A stretch of DNA of 45,700 nucleotides from Nitrosovibrio sp. Nv4 (GTDB taxonomy: Bacteria; Pseudomonadota; Gammaproteobacteria; Burkholderiales; SG8-39). Each line of letters starts with the position of its first letter. The first letter of the stretch is position 1. Below the pieces are notes generated by a model. It was not told the DNA's origin. It saw nothing but the letters and a program-made list of their open reading frames with translations, and did no database searches. The DNA is taken from the NCBI GenBank assembly GCA_945906765.1, contig CAMDRF010000011.1, forward strand, positions 1-45,700, written 5' to 3'. The position numbers were made by a program, and so were the translations under genes. This document shows, piece after piece, positions 35,357 through 44,530 of the stretch.

Positions 35357-36615
35357 TACGAGAAAACCTTTTGCACGCTGCGGATGCCTGCGATCAATGC
35401 ATCGACTTCGGCCATGCTGTTGTAAAACGCGAACGAGGCACGCGACGTCGCCGCCACCTTGAAGCGCTGCATCACCGGCTGCGCGCAGTGGTGGCCGGTG
35501 CGTATCGCGATACCGTCCTCGTTCAGCAGCGTGCCGACATCATGCGGATGCACGCCGTCGACAGCGAACGACAACACGGCGGCTTTTTTCTCGGCGGTGC
35601 CGATGATGCGCACGCCCGGCATGCCGTTAACCTGCTCCGTGGCGTAATTAAGCAGGTCAAGTTCGTGCGCGGCGATTCTACCCATGCCGATTGCCGAGAG
35701 ATAGTCCACGGCGGCGCCCAGTCCGATCGCGGCGGCAATCGGCGGCGTGCCGGCTTCGAATTTGTGCGGAATCGTGTTGTAGGTAGTCTTCTCGAACGTC
35801 ACCGACAAAATCATGTCGCCGCCGCCCTTGAACGGCTGCATGCGCTCGAGTATCGCGGCTTTGCCGTAGAGGATGCCAATGCCGGTCGGTCCACAGAGTT
35901 TGTGCCCGGAGAACGCGTAAAAATCGCAATCGAGTGCCTGCACGTCGACCGGCAGGTGAGGCGCGGCCTGCGCGCCGTCGATCAGCACCGGCACGCCGCG
36001 CGCATGCGCGAAATCAATCATGTGCTTGACCGGGTTGATCGTGCCGAGCGCATTCGATACATGCATGACGCCGACGAATTTGGTGCGCTCGTTGAAGAGC
36101 TTCTCGTATTCGTCGATCAGGAGTTCGCCCGCATCGTTGATCGGCACGACGCGGATTTTCGCGCCCTTCTCTTCCGCCAGCATCTGCCACGGCACGATGT
36201 TCGAATGGTGCTCGAGCGTGGTGAGGATGATTTCGTCGCCGGCACCGATGAACTTGCGGCCGTAGCCGTGCATCACCAGGTTGATCGCATCGGTGGTGCC
36301 GCTGGTGAAGATCACTTCTTTATCTTCGCGCGCGTTGATGAAGCACTGCAGCTTGCGGCGCGATTCCTCGTATTCCGAGGTAGCTGTTTCCGACAGGTAA
36401 TGCACCGCGCGGTTGATATTGGCGTGCTGCGTGGTCTGGTAGCGCAGCAGGCGGTCGATCACCGGCCGCGGCATCTGGCTGGAGGCCGCGTTGTCGAGAT
36501 AGACCAGCGGCTTGCCGCCGACCTTGAGCTTGAGGATCGGGAAGTCAGCGCGGATACGTTCGACGTCGAACGTCGGGGCGAGCCGCGGGCTCGAAGCAGG
36601 CTCAACGAGTTTCAC
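35356..36615 (-). CDS. sufS: Cysteine desulfurase SufS
   Basis: A 419-residue group II desulfurase. PLP-binding K239 is in FSGHKLCGPTG and catalytic C377 in RTGHHCAQP; EHHSNIVPW is also typical. It supplies sulfur for clusters, and perhaps for FdhD, since no other desulfurase is visible here. It follows sufD by three nt. Confidence 0.95.
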   Translation of the reverse strand: MKLVEPASSPRLAPTFDVERIRADFPILKLKVGGKPLVYLDNAASSQMPRPVIDRLLRYQTTQHANINRAVHYLSETATSEYEESRRKLQCFINAREDKEVIFTSGTTDAINLVMHGYGRKFIGAGDEIILTTLEHHSNIVPWQMLAEEKGAKIRVVPINDAGELLIDEYEKLFNERTKFVGVMHVSNALGTINPVKHMIDFAHARGVPVLIDGAQAAPHLPVDVQALDCDFYAFSGHKLCGPTGIGILYGKAAILERMQPFKGGGDMILSVTFEKTTYNTIPHKFEAGTPPIAAAIGLGAAVDYLSAIGMGRIAAHELDLLNYATEQVNGMPGVRIIGTAEKKAAVLSFAVDGVHPHDVGTLLNEDGIAIRTGHHCAQPVMQRFKVAATSRASFAFYNSMAEVDALIAGIRSVQKVFS

Positions 36616-36618
36616 GCT

Positions 36619-37932
36619 TCAGTTGCTCTGGGTTTGTTCGAGCACCGTCTGCTCGAGCCGGCGCTTGAGCGATGCGATGGGTATGCGGTCGATGATTTCC
36701 GCGCCGAACGCATAAGTCAGTAGATTGCGCGCTGCGGCGTCGGACAGCCCGCGGCTTCGCAGGTAAAACACTTCCTCGGCGTCGAGCTGGCCCACGGTCG
36801 CGCCGTGCGCGCACTTGACATCGTCGGCGAAGATTTCGAGCTGCGGCTTGGTGTCGACGCGCGCCTTGCCGGTGAGCAGCAGGTTACGGCTCGATTGCGA
36901 TGAGTCGGTGCGTTGCGCGCCGGGGCGCACCATGATCTTGCCGTTGAACACCGCATGCGCGGCGCCGTCGACGATGCACTTGTGCAACTGCCGGCTCACC
37001 CCGTGCGGCTGGGCATGGTCGATGAGCGTATGGGTATCAGCGAGCTGCTGACCACCGATCAGCGCCAGCCCGTCGACCGCGCACTCGGCGCCCTCGGCCG
37101 CTAGCCGCACGTTCAGGTTATAGCGCGAAATGCGTGCGCCCAGCGCGACGCTGACCGACTGATAGCGGCTCGCATGCGCGAGTGACACCGCGCAGTTCGC
37201 AATGTGAAACGCCTGATCGCTATCGCGCTGCACCCGGATGTGGTTAACGCGCGCATTATCGGCCAGGGCGATTTCGGTCACCGCGTTAGTGAAATAGGCT
37301 ACATCCCGCAACGCAACGTAATCCTCGATGACCGTCACAGTGCTGCCGGATTCGGCCACCACCAGGCAGCGCGGATAGCTTGCCGCTTCCTTTTGCGTCG
37401 CGATGAACAGCAGATGCACCGGCGCCGCAACCGACGCGTCGCGCGGCACGACGATCAATGCACCGTCGTGCAGAAATGCGGTATTGAGCGCGGCGAACAC
37501 ATTGTCCTGAAATGCGGTATGCCGGCCGAGATGCGGCGCGATCGCCGCCGCGTGCGCGGATACCGCCGCCGACAGATTCATCACCACCACGCCGAGGTCC
37601 CTGGCGACGCTGGACAGTTGCGGCGCATACCCGCCGTCGACGAACACGAGCCGGGTGGTCGCTTCTGCGAGATAAAAGCGTTCGACGTCTGCGGCCTGCA
37701 GCGGCGATGCGGTGCGCACCGGCTGGAACGACAGCTTGCTGAGCGGCGAAATATCGGTGAAGCGCCACTCCTCGTCGTGCGTGGTCGGCACTGTCAGCGC
37801 GCCGACTCGATCGACTGCGTTGGCACGCAACTGGGTGAGCCACGCCAACGCCGGTGACGAAAAAGCCGCCGGCCGTTGCGGCCGCCCTGCAAGCAGGCTA
37901 TCGAGATAGCTGTTGCCGGCAACTAACCTCAT
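36619..37932 (-). CDS. sufD: Fe-S assembly protein SufD
   Basis: A 437-residue SufBD-family beta-helix protein. Recognisable are the C-terminal DDVKCAHGATVGQLDAEEVFYLRSRGL motif (the conserved CAHGAT) and DEEWRFTDISPL near the N-terminus. It partners SufB and SufC in the scaffold complex. ATG 37932 overlaps the sufC stop. Confidence 0.94.
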   Translation of the reverse strand: MRLVAGNSYLDSLLAGRPQRPAAFSSPALAWLTQLRANAVDRVGALTVPTTHDEEWRFTDISPLSKLSFQPVRTASPLQAADVERFYLAEATTRLVFVDGGYAPQLSSVARDLGVVVMNLSAAVSAHAAAIAPHLGRHTAFQDNVFAALNTAFLHDGALIVVPRDASVAAPVHLLFIATQKEAASYPRCLVVAESGSTVTVIEDYVALRDVAYFTNAVTEIALADNARVNHIRVQRDSDQAFHIANCAVSLAHASRYQSVSVALGARISRYNLNVRLAAEGAECAVDGLALIGGQQLADTHTLIDHAQPHGVSRQLHKCIVDGAAHAVFNGKIMVRPGAQRTDSSQSSRNLLLTGKARVDTKPQLEIFADDVKCAHGATVGQLDAEEVFYLRSRGLSDAAARNLLTYAFGAEIIDRIPIASLKRRLEQTVLEQTQSN

Positions 37933-38723
37933 GCCGCCGCTCCCGCCGCGGCGCGAGGCTCGACGCTGACCCAGTCGTAGCCGCGGTTCTCAAGCTCGAG
38001 CGCAAGCGCCTTATCGCCGGTCTTGACGATGCGGCCCGACTCCATCACATGCACGTAATCGGGCACGATGTAGTTAAGCAGGCGCTGATAGTGCGTGACC
38101 AGCAAAACCGCGTTGTCCTTGTTCGCAAGCTGATTCACGCCGCCGGCAACCACCCGCAATGCGTCGATGTCGAGGCCCGAATCGGTCTCGTCGAGCACCG
38201 CCAGCCGTGGCTCGAGCAGCGCCATCTGCAAAATTTCATTGCGCTTCTTCTCACCACCCGAAAAACCTTCGTTGACGCTGCGGTCGAGAAAATCCGGGTT
38301 CATCTCGAGCAGTTTCATTTTTTCGCGCACGAAATCGTCGAACTCGAGCGGATCGAGTTCGTCCCTGCCGCGCTGCGCCTGCATAGTGTTGTACGCGAGG
38401 CGCAGAAACTGGCTATTGGCCACGCCTGGTATTTCGATCGGATACTGAAAGGCGAGAAACACGCCGGCACGCGCACGCTCTTCGGGCTTCAACTCGAACA
38501 GGCTCTTGCCTTCGAACGCCACTTCGCCGCCCGTGACTTCATAAGCCGTGTGACCAGCGAGCACCTTGGCGAACGTGCTCTTGCCCGAGCCGTTCGGCCC
38601 CATGATCGCGTGTACTTCGCCGCTTCTGACCGTGAGGTCGATGCCTTTGAGTATCTCGACGCCGTTCACGGTCGCGCGCAGCCCGCGCACTTCGAGCAGC
38701 GTTTTGCTGTCCTGGTAAATCAT
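37929..38723 (-). CDS. sufC: Fe-S assembly ATPase SufC
   Basis: A 264-residue soluble ABC ATPase: Walker [10 protein letters not shown] (42-50), signature [11 protein letters not shown], Walker [15 protein letters not shown]. It drives conformational changes in SufBD. Both ends overlap neighbours by four bases. Confidence 0.96.
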   Translation of the reverse strand: MIYQDSKTLLEVRGLRATVNGVEILKGIDLTVRSGEVHAIMGPNGSGKSTFAKVLAGHTAYEVTGGEVAFEGKSLFELKPEERARAGVFLAFQYPIEIPGVANSQFLRLAYNTMQAQRGRDELDPLEFDDFVREKMKLLEMNPDFLDRSVNEGFSGGEKKRNEILQMALLEPRLAVLDETDSGLDIDALRVVAGGVNQLANKDNAVLLVTHYQRLLNYIVPDYVHVMESGRIVKTGDKALALELENRGYDWVSVEPRAAAGAAA

Positions 38724-40156
38724 CCGACACTTCCTTCGAGCTTGAAACCGAGCAGCTTGGTCGCCTCGACCGCAAACTCCATCGGCAGTTGTTGAAACAC
38801 GTCCTTGCAGAATCCGTTGATGATCATCGACACCGCTGCCTCGGCGCCGATGCCGCGCTGCGCGAAGTAGAACAACTGCTCCTCGCCGATCTTCGAGGTC
38901 GACGCTTCGTGCTCGACTTTGGCGCTGTTGTTATTCACCTGAATGTAGGGGAAGGTGTTGGCGGCGGACTGGTCGCCGATCAGCATCGAATCGCATTGCG
39001 AGTAATTGCGCGCACCGGCAGCAGTAGGCGCGATCCTGACCAGCCCGCGGTAGCTGTTGTTGGAATGGCCGGCCGAGATGCCCTTGCTGACAATGGTACT
39101 GCGCGTATTTTTGCCGATGTGAATCATCTTTGTGCCGGTGTCGGCCTGCTGATGGTTGTTGGTGACCGCGACCGAGTAGAACTCGCCGACCGAGTTGTCA
39201 CCCCGCAAAATACAGCTCGGATACTTCCATGTGATCGCCGAGCCGGTTTCGACCTGGGTCCACGAAATGCGCGAATTGACGCCTTTGGCCAGGCCACGCT
39301 TGGTGACGAAGTTGTAAATGCCGCCGATGCCATTTTCGTCACCCGCGTACCAGTTCTGCACGGTTGAATACTTGATGTCGGCGTTATCGAGCGCAACGAG
39401 CTCGACCACCGCCGCGTGCAATTGATTGGTGTCGAACTTGGGCGCGGTGCAGCCTTCAAGGTAGGACACCGACGCCCCCTCCTCGGCAATGATCAGGGTG
39501 CGCTCGAACTGGCCGGACGCTTCGGTATTGATGCGGAAGTAGGTCGACAGGTCCATCGGGCATTTGACGCCCTTGGGGATGAAGCAGAACGAGCCGTCGG
39601 TGAACACCGCCGAGTTGAGCGCGGCGTAATAGTTATCGCCGACCGGCACTACGCTGCCGAGGTACTGCTTCACCAGTTCGGGATGCTCCTGCACGGCTTC
39701 CGAAATCGAACCGAAAATAATGCCGACCTCGGCGAGCTTTGCCTTGTAGGTGGTCACCACCGACACGCTGTCGAAAATCACGTCGACCGCGACGCCGGCA
39801 AGCTTCGCCCGTTCGTTCATCGGCACGCCGAGCTTCTCGAACGTGCGCAGCAGTTCGGGATCGACTTCATCCATGCTGGCGAGCTTTTTCTTCGACTTCG
39901 GCGCCGAGTAATAGCTGATCGCCTGGAAATCGATCTTCGGATATTTGACGTTCGGCCACTTCGGCTCGTCCATCTTGAGCCATTGCTGATACGCCTTGAG
40001 CCGGAACTCGAGCAGCCACTGGGGCTCGTTTTTCTTGGTCGAAATCAGCCGGATGGTGTCTTCGTTCAGCCCTTTCGGCGCGACATCGGACTCGATGTCG
40101 GTGACGAAACCGTGCTTGTAGGGCTGGTTGACCAGGTTTTGCAGTACCGCACTCAT
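38720..40156 (-). CDS. sufB: Fe-S assembly scaffold SufB
   Basis: 478 residues, full length for SufB. Visible are the conserved [16 protein letters not shown] region, [20 protein letters not shown] and the C-terminal [17 protein letters not shown] 40156 is preferred to an earlier in-frame start inside the erpA-sufB gap. The gap to the upstream erpA gene is 11 nt. Confidence 0.95.
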   Translation of the reverse strand: MSAVLQNLVNQPYKHGFVTDIESDVAPKGLNEDTIRLISTKKNEPQWLLEFRLKAYQQWLKMDEPKWPNVKYPKIDFQAISYYSAPKSKKKLASMDEVDPELLRTFEKLGVPMNERAKLAGVAVDVIFDSVSVVTTYKAKLAEVGIIFGSISEAVQEHPELVKQYLGSVVPVGDNYYAALNSAVFTDGSFCFIPKGVKCPMDLSTYFRINTEASGQFERTLIIAEEGASVSYLEGCTAPKFDTNQLHAAVVELVALDNADIKYSTVQNWYAGDENGIGGIYNFVTKRGLAKGVNSRISWTQVETGSAITWKYPSCILRGDNSVGEFYSVAVTNNHQQADTGTKMIHIGKNTRSTIVSKGISAGHSNNSYRGLVRIAPTAAGARNYSQCDSMLIGDQSAANTFPYIQVNNNSAKVEHEASTSKIGEEQLFYFAQRGIGAEAAVSMIINGFCKDVFQQLPMEFAVEATKLLGFKLEGSVG

Positions 40157-40167
40157 TTGGGCTCCGA

Positions 40168-40524
40168 TTAAACCGAGAAGGACGACCCGCAACCGCAGGT
40201 AGAAGTAGCGCCGGGATTCTTAATTACAAACTGCGAACCCTCCACCCCATCCTGATAGTCAATTTCCGCGCCCATCAGATACTGCAAGCTCATTGGGTCA
40301 ATCAGCAACTGCACGTCATTCTTGTTCAGCACGGTGTCGTCTTCATTGGTCACTTCGTCAAAAGTGAAACCATACTGAAAGCCGGAACAGCCGCCGCCGC
40401 TGACGAACACGCGCAACTTCAAGCCGGCGTTGCCTTCTTCCTCGATCAGCCGCTTCACCTTGTTGGCCGCGCTGTCGGTAAACAGCATCGGGGCTTGCAT
40501 TTCCATTTCGGTTACCGCGTTCAT
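40168..40524 (-). CDS. erpA: A-type Fe-S carrier ErpA
   Basis: 118 residues with the A-type cysteines C46 ([11 protein letters not shown]) and C110/C112 ([11 protein letters not shown]). The sequence is closest to ErpA, which delivers clusters to essential enzymes. It is the third gene of the SUF operon, 13 nt after a second A-type carrier. Confidence 0.92.
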   Translation of the reverse strand: MNAVTEMEMQAPMLFTDSAANKVKRLIEEEGNAGLKLRVFVSGGGCSGFQYGFTFDEVTNEDDTVLNKNDVQLLIDPMSLQYLMGAEIDYQDGVEGSQFVIKNPGATSTCGCGSSFSV

Positions 40525-40537
40525 GAGTACCTCCGTA

Positions 40538-40930
40538 TCAGGACGTGCTTGGTGGTTCAGCCGTTACACTTTTGCTCACTTTTACGATTGTTTTTTCCGC
40601 TTCAGCTTTCAGGTTGAAGCTCTCGCCGCAGCCGCACTCGCTCTCGACATTGGGATTGTCGAACTTGAACGTCTCCTTGAACCCCTCCTTGACGAAATCA
40701 ACGCGCGAGCCGTCGAGGAACGGCAGGCTTTCGGCGTCGACCACTACGTTGGCGTTATGCGACTCGAACAATTGATCGCCCGCGCGCACTTCGTCGGCGT
40801 AGTCGAACGTGTAGGCAAAGCCGTTGCAGCCGACTTTTTTCACGCCGACGCGCAGGCCCAGTCCTTTGCCGTGTTTCGCAAGCTGCGTCTGGATTTGTTT
40901 TGCCGCGCGTTCAGTCAATGCAATCGCCAT
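40538..40930 (-). CDS. A-type Fe-S carrier, IscA/SufA-like
   Basis: 130 residues with C35 ([11 protein letters not shown]) and C99/C101 ([10 protein letters not shown]). It is longer than ErpA at the C-terminus by about 20 residues ([17 protein letters not shown]). I assign it to IscA/SufA without choosing between them. ATG 40930 is used because family similarity begins there. It lies 14 nt after iscR. Confidence 0.9.
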   Translation of the reverse strand: MAIALTERAAKQIQTQLAKHGKGLGLRVGVKKVGCNGFAYTFDYADEVRAGDQLFESHNANVVVDAESLPFLDGSRVDFVKEGFKETFKFDNPNVESECGCGESFNLKAEAEKTIVKVSKSVTAEPPSTS

Positions 40931-40944
40931 CGCTATTCTCCATT

Positions 40945-41427
40945 TCAAACCGGTACCGAGGTGCGGTCGCGCCTAGGCAAGATCTCGCGCATGTCTTGCA
41001 CTTGCGCCACGCCGTTCTGCTTCGCTTTCTGGTCGTCGACCAGTTGCTTCAGCGTCACCGCGCCAAGGTAAGCGGAAATGTGCGCATTAAGTTTTGCCCA
41101 CAGGTCGTGGGTGATGCACTTCTTGTCGTCGTGGCAGTTTTCCTTGCCGCCGCATTGGGTCGAGTCGATCGGCTCGTCAACGGCATCAATGATGTCGGCA
41201 ACCGACACCCGCCCCATGTCCTTGGCGAGGCGATAGCCGCCGCCCGGACCGCGCACGCTGTTGACCAGTGCGCGGCGGCGCATTTTGCCGAACAACTGCT
41301 CGAGATAAGACAGCGAGATCTTGTGACGCTGGCTGATTTCGGCGAGCGTCACCGGGTCACTGCCATGCTGCATCGCGAGGTCCAACATCGCGGTAACCGC
41401 AAACCGCCCTTTAGTCGTCAGTCTCAT
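40945..41427 (-). CDS. iscR: Fe-S cluster regulator IscR
   Basis: A 160-residue Rrf2-family winged helix. Cluster ligands sit at C92, C98, C104 and H107, the same numbering as E. coli IscR. The DNA-binding part is LAEISQRHKISLSYLEQLF. It is the first gene of the SUF operon and very likely represses it through the operator at 41473-41497. An IscR-headed operon of Suf genes replaces the iscSUA set normally found with IscR. Confidence 0.95.
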   Translation of the reverse strand: MRLTTKGRFAVTAMLDLAMQHGSDPVTLAEISQRHKISLSYLEQLFGKMRRRALVNSVRGPGGGYRLAKDMGRVSVADIIDAVDEPIDSTQCGGKENCHDDKKCITHDLWAKLNAHISAYLGAVTLKQLVDDQKAKQNGVAQVQDMREILPRRDRTSVPV

Positions 41428-41472
41428 GGGTCACCTCTAAACATTATTTAAAACAAACACATCCTAGCGTTT

Positions 41473-41497
41473 ATACCTTAGTAATATGCTCAAGTAT
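41473..41497 (-). promoter_or_regulatory. IscR type 1 operator overlapping the iscR/SUF promoter -10
   Basis: Read on the minus strand, this 25-bp site begins ATACTTGAG and ends CTAAGGTAT. It agrees at about 21 of 25 positions with the type 1 IscR consensus, the form bound by 2Fe-2S IscR. It covers the -10 hexamer at 41493-41498, so binding would block transcription, giving autorepression. Confidence 0.75.
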
Positions 41498-41521
41498 CAA
41501 TTACCCGATTAATTTTGTCAA
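41493..41521 (-). promoter_or_regulatory. Sigma-70 type promoter of the iscR-suf operon
   Basis: On the minus strand TTGACA (41516-41521) and GATACT (41493-41498) are separated by exactly 17 nt, a strong -35 and a good -10. The start codon is 66 nt downstream of the -10. The surrounding 41428-41540 is AT-rich. The remainder of the gap to 41591 holds no other recognisable element. Confidence 0.75.
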
Positions 41522-41591
41522 CAATTTTATCGACACAATTTTATTGAGATGGTTCGCATCCAGCTTGGGTGTAGTCCGCAAAAATCTGAGA

Positions 41592-42623
41592 TCACGTTGC
41601 CAGCACGCCGACTCCCAGCGCGTGGCCCGTAAAATACGTGATGGCGGCTGCCAGTGCGCCGATCCCCAGCATCCGGAGGCCGCTGAAGAGCATGTTGCGT
41701 CCGGTGAAGATCGAAATCAACGCGCCGACGATGAAGAGAGAAACGCCGCAGACGAGGCTGCTTGCGACGAACGCCGTTCGGCCGCTAGCCAGCAGATAGG
41801 GCACGACGGGAATCAGCGCGCCGGTCGCGAACGCGAGGAACGCGCTGGAAGCCGCTACCCACGGAGACCCCAGCGCCGAAGGATCCAGTCCCAGTTCCTC
41901 GCGGGCCAGTGTATCGAGGGCTGTTTCCGGATTGGAGAGAATCTGCGCGGCCAGTTCCTGCGCTTCCAGGGCAAGCTGTTGTTCGTAGAACTCGCGCTGC
42001 GAGCGGACCGAGACGTATTCGCAGGCCGCCATGGAGAACGCGCCCGCCAGCAGCCCCGCGACGCCGGCGAGCAGAACAAATCGGGGTTCCGCATTGGCGC
42101 CCGTGACACCCATCACGAGACTGAAATTGGAAATCAGGCCGTCGTTTGCGCCGAATACAACGGCACGAAGACTGCCTCCGTAGCTCGTGCGATGCCAGCG
42201 TTCCGACTTCAGAATCGAGCTGGCGCCGCCGCGCTGTTCCATAACCCGGAGCGTTCGGCTGTGCGCGCGCTCCGCAGCCGGCAGGCCTGTGGCTTCCGCC
42301 TGTCCCGTGTATTCGCCCTGGTCGCGCGATTCCAGCCCGCTCACGACAGGCAGGACATGCTGGGCGCCCACGTTTCGCGAAAGCCAGGCCAGCAGCAGAA
42401 TTCTCCATCCCGGCTTGTATTTGGGGACTTCGGCGTCACCGGACTCCATCAGCCGCGCCCATCGGACGGCATGCCGCTCTTCCGCCGCCGCCAGCTTCTC
42501 GAAAATGTCGGCGCGCGCCGAATCCTTCTCGGCCCTGGCAAGCGCGCGGTACAGCGCAATGCCGTCCTGTTCCTTGAGGTAGTTCTCGCGATATCGGCGA
42601 AGATCGCCGCTGATGGCCGTCAC
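41592..42623 (-). CDS. Ferritin-like / VIT1-CCC1 fusion iron transporter (MbfA-like)
   Basis: 343 residues. The first 140 form a rubrerythrin/ferritin-like four-helix domain with acidic metal ligands (YRENYLKEQDGIALY, then AAAEERHAVRW with E48, E49, H51). The rest is a CCC1/VIT1 membrane domain of five helices (AVVFGANDGLISNFSLVMGVTGA, GAFSMAACEYVSVRSQREFYEQQLALE). The arrangement matches membrane-bound ferritin MbfA, which exports iron. It lies upstream of iscR on the same strand with a 164-nt gap; no Irr- or Fur-type site was recognised in its short 5' region. Confidence 0.9.
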   Translation of the reverse strand: MTAISGDLRRYRENYLKEQDGIALYRALARAEKDSARADIFEKLAAAEERHAVRWARLMESGDAEVPKYKPGWRILLLAWLSRNVGAQHVLPVVSGLESRDQGEYTGQAEATGLPAAERAHSRTLRVMEQRGGASSILKSERWHRTSYGGSLRAVVFGANDGLISNFSLVMGVTGANAEPRFVLLAGVAGLLAGAFSMAACEYVSVRSQREFYEQQLALEAQELAAQILSNPETALDTLAREELGLDPSALGSPWVAASSAFLAFATGALIPVVPYLLASGRTAFVASSLVCGVSLFIVGALISIFTGRNMLFSGLRMLGIGALAAAITYFTGHALGVGVLAT

Positions 42624-42703
42624 GAAGCTATCCTAAGGATCACATCTGTCCGGTCGATTTTGAAGTCACTTGGCTTTAATCCAACAATGACGCGGGTTTA
42701 GAC

Positions 42704-43060
42704 GTGATTCCCGATTCCGACGATTTCAGATCGCAAGCGGTTTTTGCCCCGTATCGTTGCCAGTTTTCTTGGCAAACGAGGGAGCACGATGAATCGCGTT
42801 ATGTTGCCTGCGAACTTAAGCGTCGCCGCTGGTTAGGTATAGAACTTGGCCCCGTCGATGAAATCGTCCATCGGTTCAAGCGCATCAATGAGGATCGCGA
42901 GTATCTTGAGAGAATTCGTCAAGGCTACAACCATCTTTTCCTTCCGCGCGTAGCCGCGGAGCGCCGCAAGCGCGGTCTTTGGACGGCGGATTCGGTGAGA
43001 AAAGTTAGCTCGCAGGAAATTCCTGCGCAGTTTCAGTTGGAAATGTCTGAACGGAAGTAA
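42704..43060 (+). pseudogene. Probable remnant of a DNA methyltransferase C-terminal region
   Basis: An open frame of 118 codons from GTG 42704. Residues 33-100 (YVACELKRRRWLGIELGP, then EYLERIRQGYNHLFLP and RRKRGLWTADSVRK) resemble the tail of site-specific DNA methyltransferases, where the motif-I loop is followed by a RRWLGIEL-type strand. A GST-containing, motif-I-like stretch lies just upstream in a different frame (about 42756-42797), suggesting a frameshifted fragment. Codon use is less GC-rich than in neighbours. The identification is tentative; it may simply be an unrecognised small gene. Confidence 0.35.
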
Positions 43061-43082
43061 AAGCGCGGTGATAGCTGCACAA

Positions 43083-44183
43083 TCAGGAACGGCGAGCAGA
43101 TCCTCGACTGGCGCCTGAAGCAGAAATCCCGAGCAGCCGCGCCGCGTTTCCGCCCATGATCTTGTTTTTATTAATAGTATTCAATTCGGAAACCCGGTTA
43201 ATGAACCCCACCGGATCTTCCACGCCCATGTCGTAGGGATAATCGGTGCCGAGCAGCACGTGGTCGGCGCCGAAGCGCTCGATCAGCTGTTTCAACATCC
43301 CGGCATCGAAGGTGATGGTGTCGAAGTAGAACTTCTCCAGCGAGCTGGAGGGCTTTTTCTTCAGCACGGTGCGGCAGTCGGGCCGCGCCTTCCAGGCGTG
43401 ATCCATGCGCGCCCAGTAATGCGCGAGGTAGCCGCCGGCGTGCGGCAGCACGACTTTCAGCTTCGGATGGCGCTCCATCACGCCGTCGAAGATCAGGTGG
43501 CTCGCGGCGACCGTGGTCTCGAGCGGGTTGCCGATGACGTTGTTGAAATAGTGGTCCATCAGGCGCTCGCCCTGCGTGTAGCCGATGGGGTGCATGAACA
43601 CGACGGCGTTCAGCTTTTCCGCGGCGGCAAAGAATTTTTCAAGTGACAGGCGGGCATCCGTCAGATCCATGCCGTTGACGTTCGGATTGATTTCGACGCC
43701 TTTCAAACCCAATTTGCGAATCAAATATTCAAGTTCGCCGACCGCCAGTCCCGGATCCTGCAACGGGATGGTGCCCAGGCCGACGAAGCGGTCGGGCCAC
43801 TTGGCGACGATCTCGGCGATGCGTTCATTCACCGAGCGCGCGAGCTCCGCGCCCAGGCCGGGATCGGTCCAATAGTAGGTCTGGTTCGGCGCCGGCGATA
43901 TCGCCTGGATGTCGATGCCCATGCGGTCCATGTGCTTCAACCGGACCGCGATCTCCGTGAGCATTGGCGCGCGGTCCTTCATCTGCTTGACGTTCACTTC
44001 GCGCGTCAGGGCATTGGCAAACGTGATCGATGGCTCGTACTGGGCCGGATTGAGGTGCGCGACCTTCGCCGCCACGTCCCGGTTCAGGTAGTGGCAGTGA
44101 ATGTCGATCTTCAGGCTGCCTTTTTTCCTGCTCTTGACCGTCGCTGTCGAAGCGCCGGAGGCCGGGCTGCAGCTGTACATCAT
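43083..44183 (-). CDS. Amidohydrolase-2 family metal-dependent hydrolase/decarboxylase
   Basis: A 366-residue TIM-barrel protein of the ACMSD-like amidohydrolase family. Metal-site residues: IDIHCHYLN (HxH, 29-31), VFMHPIGYTQG, VVLPHAGGYLAHYW and LLGTDYPYDMG. Related enzymes decarboxylate aromatic or unsaturated acids. The substrate is unknown. The first 24 residues look non-conserved, so an internal start is possible. ATG 44183 overlaps the stop of the GST-like gene. Confidence 0.88.
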   Translation of the reverse strand: MMYSCSPASGASTATVKSRKKGSLKIDIHCHYLNRDVAAKVAHLNPAQYEPSITFANALTREVNVKQMKDRAPMLTEIAVRLKHMDRMGIDIQAISPAPNQTYYWTDPGLGAELARSVNERIAEIVAKWPDRFVGLGTIPLQDPGLAVGELEYLIRKLGLKGVEINPNVNGMDLTDARLSLEKFFAAAEKLNAVVFMHPIGYTQGERLMDHYFNNVIGNPLETTVAASHLIFDGVMERHPKLKVVLPHAGGYLAHYWARMDHAWKARPDCRTVLKKKPSSSLEKFYFDTITFDAGMLKQLIERFGADHVLLGTDYPYDMGVEDPVGFINRVSELNTINKNKIMGGNAARLLGISASGASRGSARRS

Positions 44184-44530
44184 GGCGTCACCAGCGACTC
44201 AGGCGCTTCAGCCTGTTTCGAAGGATGCGCCTTCGCAAAGGCGTCGAGCTTCATGCATTCGCCGTAGATGCGCAGCGCCGTCGGTACGCCCGAGACGTCG
44301 CAGTTGAAATACGAGGTCGCCGCGATCAGCGACAGCCCCCGCACCCGCCGCGCGTCTTTCGGCAGAAGCGCCGGCACGACGCTTTGCGGGTTTAGGGCTT
44401 TGTACTCGTCGGTGAACTGCTTCCCTTTGAGGATGTCGATCGATATTTCCTCGGCCGCAAGGCCCTTCAAGCCAAGCGCGACCCGCACGCGATACGTGGC
44501 GAGCGAACGCCAGAAGCCGTAGAGCTTCAC
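44180..44530 (-). CDS. Internally shortened maleylacetoacetate isomerase (zeta GST)
   Basis: 116 residues where maleylacetoacetate isomerase usually has about 210-220. The N-terminal glutathione-binding start is normal (VKLYGFWRSLATYRVRVAL, then YKALNPQSVVPAL). The sequence then jumps to LPKDARRVRGLSLIAA and again to SYFNCDVSGVPTALRI, which belong to the linker and to the far C-terminal domain. Roughly 30 and 75-80 residues appear to be missing, both in frame. The end (LDAFAKAHPSKQAEAPES) is normal. Start GTG 44530 overlaps the Bug receptor stop, so it is still coupled in an operon. Activity is doubtful. Confidence 0.8.
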   Translation of the reverse strand: MKLYGFWRSLATYRVRVALGLKGLAAEEISIDILKGKQFTDEYKALNPQSVVPALLPKDARRVRGLSLIAATSYFNCDVSGVPTALRIYGECMKLDAFAKAHPSKQAEAPESLVTP

